A stretch of 64,000 bases of DNA from Bacillus sp. FJAT-18017 (GCF_001278805.1 NZ_CP012602.1:537001-601000); one strand, 5' to 3'; numbered from the stretch's first letter, positions 26,570 to 35,745 are shown. A program made the numbers and translations. Notes: generated by a model not told the origin, from the letters alone.

Positions 26570-27898
26570 GTGGAGCAGAAATCAGTTACAGGAAAAAATA
26601 ACAATCCTTTAGAAAACAGCTTAGAAAAAAATGCAACACAAAGGCACTTTCGCTTTTTTTACAGCCTGGAAAGGGTGATTCTATTGTGGAAAATGGGTTT
26701 TAAAGAATGGCTGTTTATTGTGCCCACGCTCATTTTAATCGGCATTTTCTCGTTATGGCCGGTGTTCCAATCACTAACCTATACGTTTTTTGATTATCGT
26801 TTGAATGACCAGCAAAAGGCTGGGCTTTACTTAAATGAACGGTTCAATGTCGACTTGTACAAGGAAACCTCCCTGTATGTATCGATGTTTCTTGATGAGG
26901 ATCTGCCTAAAGTTACGGATTCCGAAGATCAAGAGAAAATTCAAGGAATTAAAGAGCGGCTTGCCGCAACTGGCAAGCAGTATGAAACTGAAAAAGGTGT
27001 CATCAAGATTAGCCGGGATCAGCGCGATGAGGTCTCTGCACTCCATAAGGATGCAGAGGAACTTGTGGATAGCTTGAATGGGAAGTATACCGTTATTCAT
27101 AAAGATGATCTCCCCGCCCTTGTTGACGATATCCAAAACAGTATTATCCCTTCCAATTTTATTGGCTTAAAAGGGTATGCGAAGCTATTGACCGATGACC
27201 GTGTCGGAAAGGCGCTTTGGAATACGACGATCTTTACGGTTGTTTCTGTGTTTATTGAGCTTGTGCTAGGAATCGGGCTGGCGCTTATTTTAAATAAAGC
27301 AATGTTCGGCCAGGGGCTGGTCAGGACCACTTCACTGATTCCGTGGGCGATACCGACTGCAGTTGCAGCCATGATGTGGAGTTACTTATATAATGGCAGC
27401 AGTGGGATTGTTGCCTATGTTTTTGAAAATATCGGGCTAATCGAGCAATCCCAAGATTTGCTCCTGAGCGGTCCTGGCGCAATGGCATCAAGCATTTTCG
27501 CGGATGTTTGGAAAACGACGCCTTATATGGCACTGCTGTTGCTGGCAGGTTTGCAGAACATTCCAAAATCGCTATATGAGGCCGGGGCAATTGACGGCGC
27601 AGGGAAAATTCAATCGTTTTTCCGGATCACCTTGCCACTGTTAAAACCATCCATCCTGGTTGCCTTGCTATTTAGAACGTTGGATGCCTTCCGTGTCTTT
27701 GACCTGATTTTTGTCCTTACTGGAGGAGGTCCTGGCGGGGATACGGAAACACTATCAATCTATGCCTATAAAGTCATGTTCGGCCAAACCAATTTCGGAT
27801 ATGGGTCAATCCTTGTCATGCTTATGTTTATTTGTGTGGCTATTATTGCAATCCTGTTTGTACGGTTCCTCGGTACCAATCTCATGGAGAAAAATTAA
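26570..27898 (+). CDS. Sugar ABC transporter permease (MalF-like) with large external loop
   Basis: A 442-residue inner-membrane permease. After a polar N-terminus, one membrane segment (~45-65) is followed by an unusually long external loop (~70-190, Lys/Glu-rich, with helical IKERLAATGKQYETEKG-type sequence), then five segments with the permease EAA motif (YEAGAIDGAGKIQSFFRITLPLLKPS). The extra loop between TM1 and TM2 recalls the P2 loop of E. coli MalF that contacts the binding protein. GTG 26570 is used with AGGAA 9 nt upstream, but TTG 26684 or ATG 26693 (MGFKEW) after GAAAGGGTG are alternatives. The dispersed repeat immediately upstream may have changed the original start region. Confidence 0.88.
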   Translation: MEQKSVTGKNNNPLENSLEKNATQRHFRFFYSLERVILLWKMGFKEWLFIVPTLILIGIFSLWPVFQSLTYTFFDYRLNDQQKAGLYLNERFNVDLYKETSLYVSMFLDEDLPKVTDSEDQEKIQGIKERLAATGKQYETEKGVIKISRDQRDEVSALHKDAEELVDSLNGKYTVIHKDDLPALVDDIQNSIIPSNFIGLKGYAKLLTDDRVGKALWNTTIFTVVSVFIELVLGIGLALILNKAMFGQGLVRTTSLIPWAIPTAVAAMMWSYLYNGSSGIVAYVFENIGLIEQSQDLLLSGPGAMASSIFADVWKTTPYMALLLLAGLQNIPKSLYEAGAIDGAGKIQSFFRITLPLLKPSILVALLFRTLDAFRVFDLIFVLTGGGPGGDTETLSIYAYKVMFGQTNFGYGSILVMLMFICVAIIAILFVRFLGTNLMEKN

Positions 27899-27910
27899 GG
27901 GGGGAAAGGA

Positions 27911-28744
27911 ATGCAAACTTCTAAACGGAAATTGTGGATTACGGTTGGAGTATTTGTCGCATTCTATTTATTTGCGATGGTATTCCCGTTCTTCTGGGTA
28001 TTCATTACCTCCTTTAAAACATCAGGGGAAATCTTTGGGACAGGTGCCTTTAATGTCATCCCAGAAAATCCAACCCTGAAAAACTATGTTCAAATCCTTT
28101 TTGAAAAGGGAATAGTAAACTCGATTAAAAATAGTTTTATCGTCGCCACGGTAACAACCCTTTATGTGGTTATTGTTGCTACGCTTTCAGCCTATGCAAT
28201 TTCGCGTTTCCACTTTAAGGGGAAAAATATTTTGCTTGGACTTATACTCGCTGTGTCGATGTTTCCACAAATGATTTTGACCGGACCGATTTACAATCTG
28301 TTTTTGGACTTGGGCCTGCTTAACTCGTTTGCGATTGTCCTTCCATACTCGACAATTACGCTTCCGATGGCTGTCTGGATTTTGGTAACCCATTTTAACC
28401 AAATTCCGTTAGCCCTGGAGGAATCGGCAAAAATTGATGGCGCAACTACCTTCCAGACGCTTTATAAAATTATCTTTCCTTTGGCTGCCCCTGGAGTATT
28501 TACGGTTGCGATTATCACATTTATCGCTGCCTGGAATGAATTTTTGCTGTCTATTGCATTGAATGGCGAAGAGAAATATCATACGGTTCCAGTCGCTATT
28601 TCATTCCTCCGGACGCAATTTGAAATTCTCTGGGGAGAGGTATCTGCTGCAACAGTGATCGTTACGATTCCGACACTTATCATTGTCCTTTTCTTCCAGA
28701 AGCAAATCGTATCAGGACTGACAAGTGGCGGAGTGAAAGAATAG
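27911..28744 (+). CDS. Sugar ABC transporter permease (MalG-like)
   Basis: A 277-residue permease with six membrane segments and the EAA loop EESAKIDGATTFQTLYKIIFPLAAPG (~residue 170). Ribosome site AAGGGGGGAAAGGA is 1-6 nt before the ATG. It is 12 bp after the MalF-like gene and 12 bp before the GH65 gene, so the three are one transcription unit. No ATPase gene is present in the operon; a shared MsmX-type ATPase encoded elsewhere is expected, as in B. subtilis. Confidence 0.93.
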   Translation: MQTSKRKLWITVGVFVAFYLFAMVFPFFWVFITSFKTSGEIFGTGAFNVIPENPTLKNYVQILFEKGIVNSIKNSFIVATVTTLYVVIVATLSAYAISRFHFKGKNILLGLILAVSMFPQMILTGPIYNLFLDLGLLNSFAIVLPYSTITLPMAVWILVTHFNQIPLALEESAKIDGATTFQTLYKIIFPLAAPGVFTVAIITFIAAWNEFLLSIALNGEEKYHTVPVAISFLRTQFEILWGEVSAATVIVTIPTLIIVLFFQKQIVSGLTSGGVKE

Positions 28745-28756
28745 AGGTGTGTTTAA

Positions 28757-31039
28757 ATGTCCTGGAAAATCAACTCGTATTCATTGCAACCGAGCCAGCT
28801 GCTAAATGAAGAAAGCCTGTTTTTTACGGGAAATGGTTACCTTGGGGTACGCGGGAATTTTGAAGAAGCATTTCCGGATTCATTTTCATCTATCCGCGGC
28901 GCCTATATCAATGCATTTCACGATATTGTACCGGTTGAGTATGGAGAAAAGCTATATGGCTTCCCGGATACACAGCAAAAATTGCTAAACGTGATTGATA
29001 TACAGACTATTATCATCGAATTGGGCGCTGAACGATTCTCTTTGTTTGAAGGAAAGGTCATTTCATATAGGCGAACCCTCCATCTTGATAAAGGCTATGC
29101 TGAAAGAAGTGTTCATTGGCAGTCGCCGGACGGAAAAGAAGTAAAAATTAAGTTCCTCCGGCTTGCATCATTTAAACATAAGGAACTTTTTATGCAAAAA
29201 GTTGTTATTGAACCTGTAAATTATTTAGGGGAAATCACCATCGTATCAATGGTCAATGGAGATGTTTCCAATTTTACCGATAAAAATGATCCAAGGGTTT
29301 CTTCCGGCCACGCGAAACGCCTGAAACTCAATCAGGCCTTCCAGGAAAATAAAACTTCATTTGTTGAAGTAGAAGCACTGGAGTCCCAACTAAAAGCAGC
29401 CTGTGGCACTGTTCATTCTACCAGTCAAAAGACAGCGGGCGCGGCACAGGTAAATGGCGGGAAAATAGAAATCAGATTTAATGGTTTGTTAACTGAACCG
29501 CTAGTATTTGAGAAAAAAAGTGTCTACGTCGATACTCTTCGCCATGGCGATGATTTATTGGCTCGCGCAGAAGAAGTCCAGTCGCAAATTTCGAATTTGG
29601 ATTTCGATGAAGCATTATTGGAACAGGAGGCTTTTCTAGAAGCGTTCTGGTCAGATACGGATGTTCAAATTCAAGGGGATGCTGCTCTTCAGGAAGGAAT
29701 TCGTTTTAATTTATTCCACCTCCTCCAATCGGCTGGACAGGACCGGGTTTCCAATATCGCCGCTAAAGGGCTTTCCGGTGAAGGCTACGAGGGCCACTAT
29801 TTCTGGGATACGGAAATTTATATGGTACCAGTATTTTTGATGTCTAATCCGGACAGAGCAAAACAACTTCTGTTATACCGCTATTCGATACTGGATGGGG
29901 CACGGAACCATGCGAAAATAATGGGCCACTCAAAAGGCGCGCTATATCCATGGCGGACAATCTCCGGATCGGAATGTTCGTCCTATTTTCCTTCAGGCTC
30001 GGCACAGTACCATATTAGCGCGGATATAGCCTATAGCTTTATTCAATATTATTTGGTCACCGGCGACATCGAATTTTTAAAAGAGTATGGGGCAGAGGTT
30101 TTGTTTGAGACCGCAAGAATTTGGATAGAAGCAGGCCATTTCAAGGATGGACAATTCAGAATTGACGCGGTTACTGGTCCAGATGAATATACGTGTGTTG
30201 TAAATAACAATTACTACACAAATGTCATGGCCAAGCACAATCTAAGATGGGCAGCTAAGGTGTATAACTTGTTTGGATTAAATGAGCCAGGGCTTGTTGA
30301 TGTGTGGAAAAAGAATCTCCAGCTGGAGGACGAAGAAGTGAAGGCCTGGGAGAAGGCGGCGGATCAGATGTATCTTCCCTATGATTCGGAACTGAACATT
30401 AATCCGCAGGATGATGCTTTTTTGAATAAAAAGAAGTGGGACTTGGAGGCTACACCTGAAGAGAAATTTCCGCTCTTGCTTCATTACCATCCTTTAACCT
30501 TATACCGTTATCAAGTATGTAAGCAGGCTGATACTGTGTTGGCCCATTTTTTACTCGAGGATGAACAAGACAGCGAAACAATGAAAAGTTCCTATGATTA
30601 TTATGAAACGATCACAACTCATGATTCTTCGCTTTCATCCTGTGTATTCAGTATTATGGCTTCCAAGCATGGGTATACGGAAAAAGCCTACGATTACTTT
30701 ATTGAGACGGCGCGCCTTGACTTGGACAATACCCATGGAAATACAAAGGACGGGCTTCACATGGCCAATATGGGCGGAACATGGATGGCAATCATTTTTG
30801 GTTTTGCCGGGTTAAGAATCAAGGAGGATGGACTCTCCCTGAACCCTGTATTTCCGGAACAATGGAAAAGTTATTCATTCCCGCTTCGCTATCGAGAGAG
30901 GAAGCTCCGCATAACTGTTAATGGTACCGGGACAGAAGTTGAGCTTGTGTCGGGCGAGGACCTGGAGATTAAGATTTCAGATGAAACTTTTAGTGTATCT
31001 ACAGGGGGTATTATTTCTGTCGATAACTCGGATAAATAA
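28757..31039 (+). CDS. GH65 disaccharide phosphorylase (trehalose/kojibiose/maltose type)
   Basis: A 760-residue cytoplasmic inverting glycoside phosphorylase. Domain order: N-terminal beta-sandwich (~1-260), linker, (alpha/alpha)6 barrel (~300-690) and small C-terminal sheet. Catalytic acid Glu477 lies in TGPDEY, with SGSECSSYFPSGSAQYHIS and DGLHMANMGGTWMA as other family landmarks. It would use phosphate to cleave an imported alpha-linked disaccharide into beta-glucose 1-phosphate and glucose. Substrate cannot be read from sequence; the shared TreR-type operator favours trehalose. A beta-phosphoglucomutase, normally encoded beside GH65 enzymes, is absent here and must lie elsewhere. A strong terminator ends the operon. 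Confidence 0.88.
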   Translation: MSWKINSYSLQPSQLLNEESLFFTGNGYLGVRGNFEEAFPDSFSSIRGAYINAFHDIVPVEYGEKLYGFPDTQQKLLNVIDIQTIIIELGAERFSLFEGKVISYRRTLHLDKGYAERSVHWQSPDGKEVKIKFLRLASFKHKELFMQKVVIEPVNYLGEITIVSMVNGDVSNFTDKNDPRVSSGHAKRLKLNQAFQENKTSFVEVEALESQLKAACGTVHSTSQKTAGAAQVNGGKIEIRFNGLLTEPLVFEKKSVYVDTLRHGDDLLARAEEVQSQISNLDFDEALLEQEAFLEAFWSDTDVQIQGDAALQEGIRFNLFHLLQSAGQDRVSNIAAKGLSGEGYEGHYFWDTEIYMVPVFLMSNPDRAKQLLLYRYSILDGARNHAKIMGHSKGALYPWRTISGSECSSYFPSGSAQYHISADIAYSFIQYYLVTGDIEFLKEYGAEVLFETARIWIEAGHFKDGQFRIDAVTGPDEYTCVVNNNYYTNVMAKHNLRWAAKVYNLFGLNEPGLVDVWKKNLQLEDEEVKAWEKAADQMYLPYDSELNINPQDDAFLNKKKWDLEATPEEKFPLLLHYHPLTLYRYQVCKQADTVLAHFLLEDEQDSETMKSSYDYYETITTHDSSLSSCVFSIMASKHGYTEKAYDYFIETARLDLDNTHGNTKDGLHMANMGGTWMAIIFGFAGLRIKEDGLSLNPVFPEQWKSYSFPLRYRERKLRITVNGTGTEVELVSGEDLEIKISDETFSVSTGGIISVDNSDK

Positions 31040-31058
31040 TACCGTTTATTTTATTTTG

Positions 31059-31108
31059 AAAATCACCCCAATTATTAGGGCTATTCTAATAATTGGGGTG
31101 ATTTTTTT
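31059..31108 (+). terminator. Terminator after the GH65 gene
   Basis: AAATCACCCCAATTATTA and TAATAATTGGGGTGATTT form a perfect 18-bp stem with an 8-nt loop, then a T-run. Confidence 0.92.
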
Positions 31109-31161
31109 GGGAGAAAGGAAGTGAAGTTAAATAATTTTACTGAATATTTTGCATGAATCCG

Positions 31162-31198
31162 TTTACAAATATATTATATATAATATATTATATATAAC
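31162..31198 (+). promoter_or_regulatory. Promoter with AT palindromes, candidate operator of the GntR regulator
   Basis: TTTACA is followed after 16 bp by TATATT. Overlapping it are a 16-bp perfect palindrome ATATTATATATAATAT (31171-31186) and a second copy of ATATTATATATAA directly after it (14-bp period). A related sequence, TATATTATATAGTATA, lies before the GntR gene at 35766. The shared motif marks both as candidate operators for that regulator. Confidence 0.5.
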
Positions 31199-31313
31199 AA
31201 AGGGGTAGCAGCATCCTATTTGGCTATAGATGCTAAATACATAATTTAATAACTTCATAGGAAAAATACAGCACTATGCCAGAAAGTTGCTAGCCTCCAA
31301 ATGAAAAGCAAAA

Positions 31314-31327
31314 TGTAAACGTTTCCT
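31314..31327. promoter_or_regulatory. CcpA cre site upstream of the aldolase operon
   Basis: TGTAAACGTTTCCT matches the cre consensus TGWAARCGYTWNCW at every position. It lies 150 bp upstream of the aldolase start and downstream of the promoter candidate. It implies that the cluster is a carbon-catabolic operon repressed by preferred sugars. Confidence 0.75.
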
Positions 31328-31475
31328 TTATTTTAGGAAGGAAAATTAACATCTTGAATGGAGGAACAGCGGAGGTGATGTAAGAAAAAGTGAAACTAGT
31401 AGCTTGGAAATATAGGCCACTGGCTTTCGTTTAAACAATATTTGGTGAAAGCTTTGGAGAAAAGGAGGTAAGTGA

Positions 31476-32243
31476 ATGATCACTGTTAAAGAAAAACTAG
31501 AAGAAAAGAATATTGTAATAGGTACATTTAGTAAATTCTCAAGCCCAGTTGCTACCGAGATGCTCGGATATATTGGATTTGATTTTGTTATTTTGGATAT
31601 GGAGCATTCAGCTCTTGATTATAGTCAGGCAGAAGACTTAATAAGGGCTGGTGAGGCAGCCGGAATCTCAACGGTTATTCGGGTTCCAGGAATAGAAGAA
31701 AATCCACTATTGCGTGTTTTAGATTCAGGTGTTCAAGGTGTACAGGCACCTGGAGTGGACACGGCCGAAATGGCAAAAAAAGTTGTGGAAGCATCAAGAT
31801 ATCGGCCAATAGGGAAACGAGGCCTTTCATTCTCAACTCGGGCCGCTGGATATACTCTTAAGAACAAAGAGCAACACTTGTCGGATTCTTTAAAAAAGCA
31901 ATTGGTTGTCGTTCAAATAGAGAGCAAGGAAGCAGTCGAGAATTTAGAAGCAATCGCTGAGATTAAAGGGATCGATGTACTATTTTTGGGACCTGGAGAT
32001 TTAAGCAATTCATACGGTATTCCGGGACAAGTCGATCATCCGCTTGTACAGGAAGCCTTGAAAAAGCTAACCAGGGTGGCTTTAGAAAATGGGAAAGTGG
32101 CAGGAACTTTCGTTTCCAATCATGAACAAGCTTTAAGGGCGATTGGTGATGGAGTGCGGTACCTTGTATATGATAACGACGTAGCGTTTTTTGCCAGGGG
32201 TGCGAAAGCTGTTTTAGATGATTTAAATACTTCAATCGGATAA
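31476..32243 (+). CDS. HpcH/HpaI-family class II pyruvate aldolase
   Basis: A 255-residue metal-dependent aldolase of the HpcH/HpaI family, which splits 2-keto-3-deoxy or 4-hydroxy-2-oxo acids to pyruvate and an aldehyde. Signature motifs: FVILDMEHSALDY (Glu/His near the active site), RVPG (substrate Arg ~residue 70), VVVQIESKEAVENLEAI (metal Glu ~residue 150) and GIDVLFLGPGDLSNSYG (metal Asp ~residue 176). Ribosome site AAAGGAGG 6 nt upstream. First gene of a five-gene cluster ending in a GntR regulator. The exact substrate is not known. Confidence 0.88.
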   Translation: MITVKEKLEEKNIVIGTFSKFSSPVATEMLGYIGFDFVILDMEHSALDYSQAEDLIRAGEAAGISTVIRVPGIEENPLLRVLDSGVQGVQAPGVDTAEMAKKVVEASRYRPIGKRGLSFSTRAAGYTLKNKEQHLSDSLKKQLVVVQIESKEAVENLEAIAEIKGIDVLFLGPGDLSNSYGIPGQVDHPLVQEALKKLTRVALENGKVAGTFVSNHEQALRAIGDGVRYLVYDNDVAFFARGAKAVLDDLNTSIG

Positions 32244-32261
32244 ATGGAACGGAGGTTCAAC

Positions 32262-33551
32262 ATGCAGGCTGTAGAAGTTGAAGCACAACCTAAATCGAAT
32301 GGTCCTTGGTACAAGGAGATAAATGATCAACAGTGGAAAGCGCTTATCGGTGCTTTTCTGGGATGGGCACTCGATGCATTTGATTTTTTGCTATATAACT
32401 TTGTAATCGTTACTTTGATTAAAGAATGGGGCTTAACGACAGCTAGCACAGGATTGGTGGCTTCCGTTACGGTGGTTGCTTCGGCACTCGGGGGAATAGT
32501 TTTTGGACGAGTCGCTGACAAAATTGGCCGAACAAAGGCTCTATCATTGACGGTTCTCATTTATTCTGTTGCCACTATGCTTTGTGGTTTGTCTCCAAAT
32601 ATCTGGTTTCTAATGATTTTCCGTATCTTTGTCGGTTTAGGAATGGGAGGGGAATGGTCCGCTGGAGCAGCCTTGATTTCTGAAACCTGGCCTAAAGAAC
32701 ATCGCGGTAAGGCCATGTCCATCATGCAATCTGGATATGCTGTCGGTGGTTTAACTGCTGCACTGGTTGCAGGACCCCTTATTGAGGCGTTTGGTTGGCG
32801 GACAGTATTCTTTATCGGAGTCCTGCCAGCACTTCTCGTTTTTTGGATTCGTAAAAATGTAGAGGAACCGAAAATTTGGGTAGAAAACGAAGTTAAAGAA
32901 GAAATTGAGGTAAAAGAAGATAAAGAAGAAAAGACATCATGGTTCGACCTGTTCCGAGGGGAGTTACTAAAGCCGACAATTATCGGAACAATATTTTGTA
33001 TTGTAGGCCTGGGTGCCAGTTATCCTATCGCCACTTGGCTTCCTGCTTACTTAGGAACACCTGTCTCTGAGGGTGGGGCCGGTTTCAATGTTGTAAATGC
33101 ATCAATATTTATGGTTCCGTTCTATTTAGGGAGTATTTGCGGATACATCGTGTACGGATTCCTTAGCGATAAGATAGGAAGAAAAAAGAGCTTTGCGTTG
33201 TTCTTTGCAGTTGCAGCTATTTTCATTCCTACATTTATTTTCACAGGTGCCAGCAATATGGTCATTTTCTTTATACTCATGTTCATTGTGGGAGCAGCTT
33301 TTTGTGGATATTATGGCGGGTTTGGTACCGTTCTGGCTGAAATGTTTCCAACCAGATTACGCGGATCGGGTCAAGGATTTGCCTATAATGTGGGGCGCGG
33401 AGTCTCAGCATTTGCAATTACCGGAGCTGGAGCTATTGCAGTAACCACTGGCCTTGGTACCGCCCTCGTATATTCTTCAGTAGGCTTATATATTTTAGCT
33501 ATTTTTGCAGTAGCACTTTTACCGGAAACAAAAGGTAAAGAATTAGAATAA
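32262..33551 (+). CDS. MFS transporter (AAHS-like acid:H+ symporter)
   Basis: A 429-residue 12-span carrier. The start at 32262 (MQAVEVEAQPKS) has GGAGG 7 nt upstream; an ATG at 32244 abutting the aldolase stop is less likely. Hallmarks: LGWALDAFDFLLYNFVI in TM1 (the DxFD motif of aromatic-acid/sialic-acid symporters), FGRVADKIGRTKAL after TM2 (MFS motif A), and YGFLSDKIGRKKS in the second half. A charged loop (EVKEEIEVKEDKEEK) joins the halves. It should import an organic acid for the adjacent aldolase route. Confidence 0.88.
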   Translation: MQAVEVEAQPKSNGPWYKEINDQQWKALIGAFLGWALDAFDFLLYNFVIVTLIKEWGLTTASTGLVASVTVVASALGGIVFGRVADKIGRTKALSLTVLIYSVATMLCGLSPNIWFLMIFRIFVGLGMGGEWSAGAALISETWPKEHRGKAMSIMQSGYAVGGLTAALVAGPLIEAFGWRTVFFIGVLPALLVFWIRKNVEEPKIWVENEVKEEIEVKEDKEEKTSWFDLFRGELLKPTIIGTIFCIVGLGASYPIATWLPAYLGTPVSEGGAGFNVVNASIFMVPFYLGSICGYIVYGFLSDKIGRKKSFALFFAVAAIFIPTFIFTGASNMVIFFILMFIVGAAFCGYYGGFGTVLAEMFPTRLRGSGQGFAYNVGRGVSAFAITGAGAIAVTTGLGTALVYSSVGLYILAIFAVALLPETKGKELE

Positions 33552-33556
33552 AAAAA

Positions 33557-33600
33557 GCCTAAGCAAAACTATTGAACTAAAGTTTGCTTAGGAAAAATAA
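33557..33600. terminator. Hairpin between MFS and cupin genes
   Basis: CCTAAGCAAA pairs with TTTGCTTAGG around a 15-nt loop. On the plus strand it is followed by A residues, and only the minus strand has a T-run, so it may stabilise the upstream mRNA rather than end transcription. Confidence 0.45.
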
Positions 33601-33765
33601 AAAAACACCAATGTAATAGTAGTACAAAATAAGAAATACATCAAGGAATCTAGGATTGTATAGCGTATGGAAGTCCTTGAGATATGCCTTATCTTAAGGA
33701 CTTTTCCTGCACTAGCAGACTATAAAAATAGCAAGAATGAACGGAAAATTATTGGAGGTGTAGGT

Positions 33766-34686
33766 ATGTTTGACAAAACTGATCCACGCTCAACTTTAGG
33801 GCAGACAAAAGAGAATCAGAAAGAACTTAGGCAAATTGCCCCTGCGGATTACGGGAAATTCTATGAACAGGAGCCTATTGAGTCTGATGCTTTCACAAAG
33901 ACTTGGTGGATACGGGGCCAGAATTTCTTTCTTGCCTATTCTGACGCAGCTGATGGAACAAATTTCAAGCGTGAAGACCAAGTAGACGAATATGTTTTGC
34001 TGCTACCGGATAAGGACAGTGAGGCGGAGATTATTTGGGAAAATCACACAACAAAGGTAGATGGTTTTAGCATCGCCTTCATTCCTGGCGGTAAAAGTGA
34101 GATAAAGGTAAACAAAGGCGGAAAGGTCATCCGGCTGTTCAGCTCAGAAAATAAAGACATCGAAAATCTTCCATATAATAAAGAGTCCTACCGAAACCCG
34201 AATCCGCATGTTGCGCCAATCGACCCATGGCCAGAACCGGAGGGTGGTTACAAGGTAAGGGTTTACAGCTTGGATGTGCCTAAGGAGACAGGAAGATTTG
34301 GCCGCATTTACAGATGTACAACATTCATGGTCAATTTCCTCGAACCATTCGAGGGACCTCGTGATCCTTCTAAAATGTCTCCGCATACACATGATGATTT
34401 TGAGCAATGTTCGCTTGCAATTCAGGGGGAATTTACACACCATCTTCGTTGGCCGTGGACGACAGATATGGGAGAGTGGCGCCCGGATGAGCATGAACAC
34501 TGTGCAAGTCCATCTGTAGCGATCATTCCTCCAGGGGTTATTCATACTTCACAGTCGACTGGTGCGGGCTCAAACCTGTTAATTGATATTTTCAGTCCGC
34601 CGCGGATTGACTTTTCGGAAAAACCGGGTTGGGTTCTAAACTCTGATGAATATCCAATGCCGAACGTTGATAGGGAAAATAGTTAA
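33766..34686 (+). CDS. Cupin-fold protein of unknown function
   Basis: A 306-residue protein. The start at 33766 is fixed by GGAGGTG 5 nt upstream; an in-frame codon at 33667 has no ribosome site. The C-terminal half carries cupin metal motifs: HTHDDFEQCSLAIQGEF (HxH...E, ~residues 207-222) and a later His in PPGVIHTSQ (~residue 262). The N-terminal half (~40-130) looks like a second, degenerate cupin. The bicupin layout recalls sugar-acid isomerases and dioxygenases, but I recognise no named family. It is the third gene of the catabolic cluster and is likely to act on the same substrate or an intermediate. Confidence 0.75.
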   Translation: MFDKTDPRSTLGQTKENQKELRQIAPADYGKFYEQEPIESDAFTKTWWIRGQNFFLAYSDAADGTNFKREDQVDEYVLLLPDKDSEAEIIWENHTTKVDGFSIAFIPGGKSEIKVNKGGKVIRLFSSENKDIENLPYNKESYRNPNPHVAPIDPWPEPEGGYKVRVYSLDVPKETGRFGRIYRCTTFMVNFLEPFEGPRDPSKMSPHTHDDFEQCSLAIQGEFTHHLRWPWTTDMGEWRPDEHEHCASPSVAIIPPGVIHTSQSTGAGSNLLIDIFSPPRIDFSEKPGWVLNSDEYPMPNVDRENS

Positions 34687-34704
34687 TCTGAGGAGGAAGA
34701 TTCT

Positions 34705-35595
34705 ATGTATGAAAAATTACTTGAAGGCGCTTATGATTTGCATGTTCACACTGGTCCTGATATCAGTTCGCGAAAATTAGATGATTTTGATTATACAGAG
34801 CGGTTAAAAAAGATCGGAATGAAAGGGTTTGTAATAAAATCCCACTATTTTAATACTGCAGAAAGAGCCAGGCTAGTAAAAAAAATCCATCCCGATTTTA
34901 ATCCAATGGGGGCAATTGCTTTAAACAATTCTGTTGGAGGAATAAACCCTACCGCCGTGGAAATGGCAGCAAAAGATGGTGCGAAGCTCGTCTGGATGCC
35001 AACATTTGATGCTGAAAATGAGATTCAATATATGTTTAACCAAACGGGTTATGAGGAACTGCCACCTTGGGCACAAGTACAATTCGACCGTAGAAAAGAA
35101 GGGAAAACCCAAAGCGGGATTACAGTTCTAGAGGAAGGGAAACTAAAAGCTGAAGTTCATGAAGTCCTTAAAATTGTAAAAGAAAATGACCTTATCCTTG
35201 CAACAGGGCACTTGAGCAAAAAAGAAATCTTCGCTATAGTTTCAGCTGCAAAAGGTCAAGATATTAGAAAAATTGTCATTACTCATCCAACCTTCTCTTC
35301 GATTGCCCTCTCTAAAGAGGAACAGAAGGAATTAGCCGATTCTGGCGCATTCCTTGAGATATGTGTAGGCTGTATCACGCCTGCATATGGTGCGACGTGG
35401 GAGGATATTTATGAAGAAATTCGTTATATAGGAGTTGACAAGTTCATCCTATCATCAGATTTGGGACAGATGAATAATCCATTCCCGGATGAAGGACTTA
35501 TTGAAGCGGTTAAAAACCTTTCTGAAAATGGCTTCACGGATTCGGAAATTAGAAAAATCACTGTCGAGAATACTACATTCTTGGCAGAGGCCTGA
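34705..35595 (+). CDS. DUF6282-type metal-dependent hydrolase (amidohydrolase/PHP-like)
   Basis: A 296-residue TIM-barrel-like protein. Metal-binding features of amidohydrolase-like enzymes are visible: DLHVHTGPD at residues 11-19, KSHYFNT (~47), ATGHLSKKE (~168), VITHPTF (~191) and LSSDLGQ (~252). Ribosome site GAGGAGG lies 8 nt upstream and it is 18 bp after the cupin gene. It may hydrolyse a lactone or amide intermediate in the aldolase pathway; this is inference. A perfect terminator follows. Confidence 0.75.
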   Translation: MYEKLLEGAYDLHVHTGPDISSRKLDDFDYTERLKKIGMKGFVIKSHYFNTAERARLVKKIHPDFNPMGAIALNNSVGGINPTAVEMAAKDGAKLVWMPTFDAENEIQYMFNQTGYEELPPWAQVQFDRRKEGKTQSGITVLEEGKLKAEVHEVLKIVKENDLILATGHLSKKEIFAIVSAAKGQDIRKIVITHPTFSSIALSKEEQKELADSGAFLEICVGCITPAYGATWEDIYEEIRYIGVDKFILSSDLGQMNNPFPDEGLIEAVKNLSENGFTDSEIRKITVENTTFLAEA

Positions 35596-35608
35596 TACGA
35601 TATACACC

Positions 35609-35652
35609 AATTGGCTCATTTTAGATTAAAAATGAGCCAATTATGTTTTTTT
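35609..35652 (+). terminator. Terminator after the DUF6282 gene
   Basis: AATTGGCTCATTTT and AAAATGAGCCAATT form a perfect stem, followed by ATGTTTTTTT. Confidence 0.9.
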
Positions 35653-35745
35653 ATGATAGTTTTCACACTCACTTCCTCTTGGAACTTTTTTATATTATAC
35701 GTTATTATTAAAATGGCTAAGTAACCATTATTTGTTAAAGGTTTC

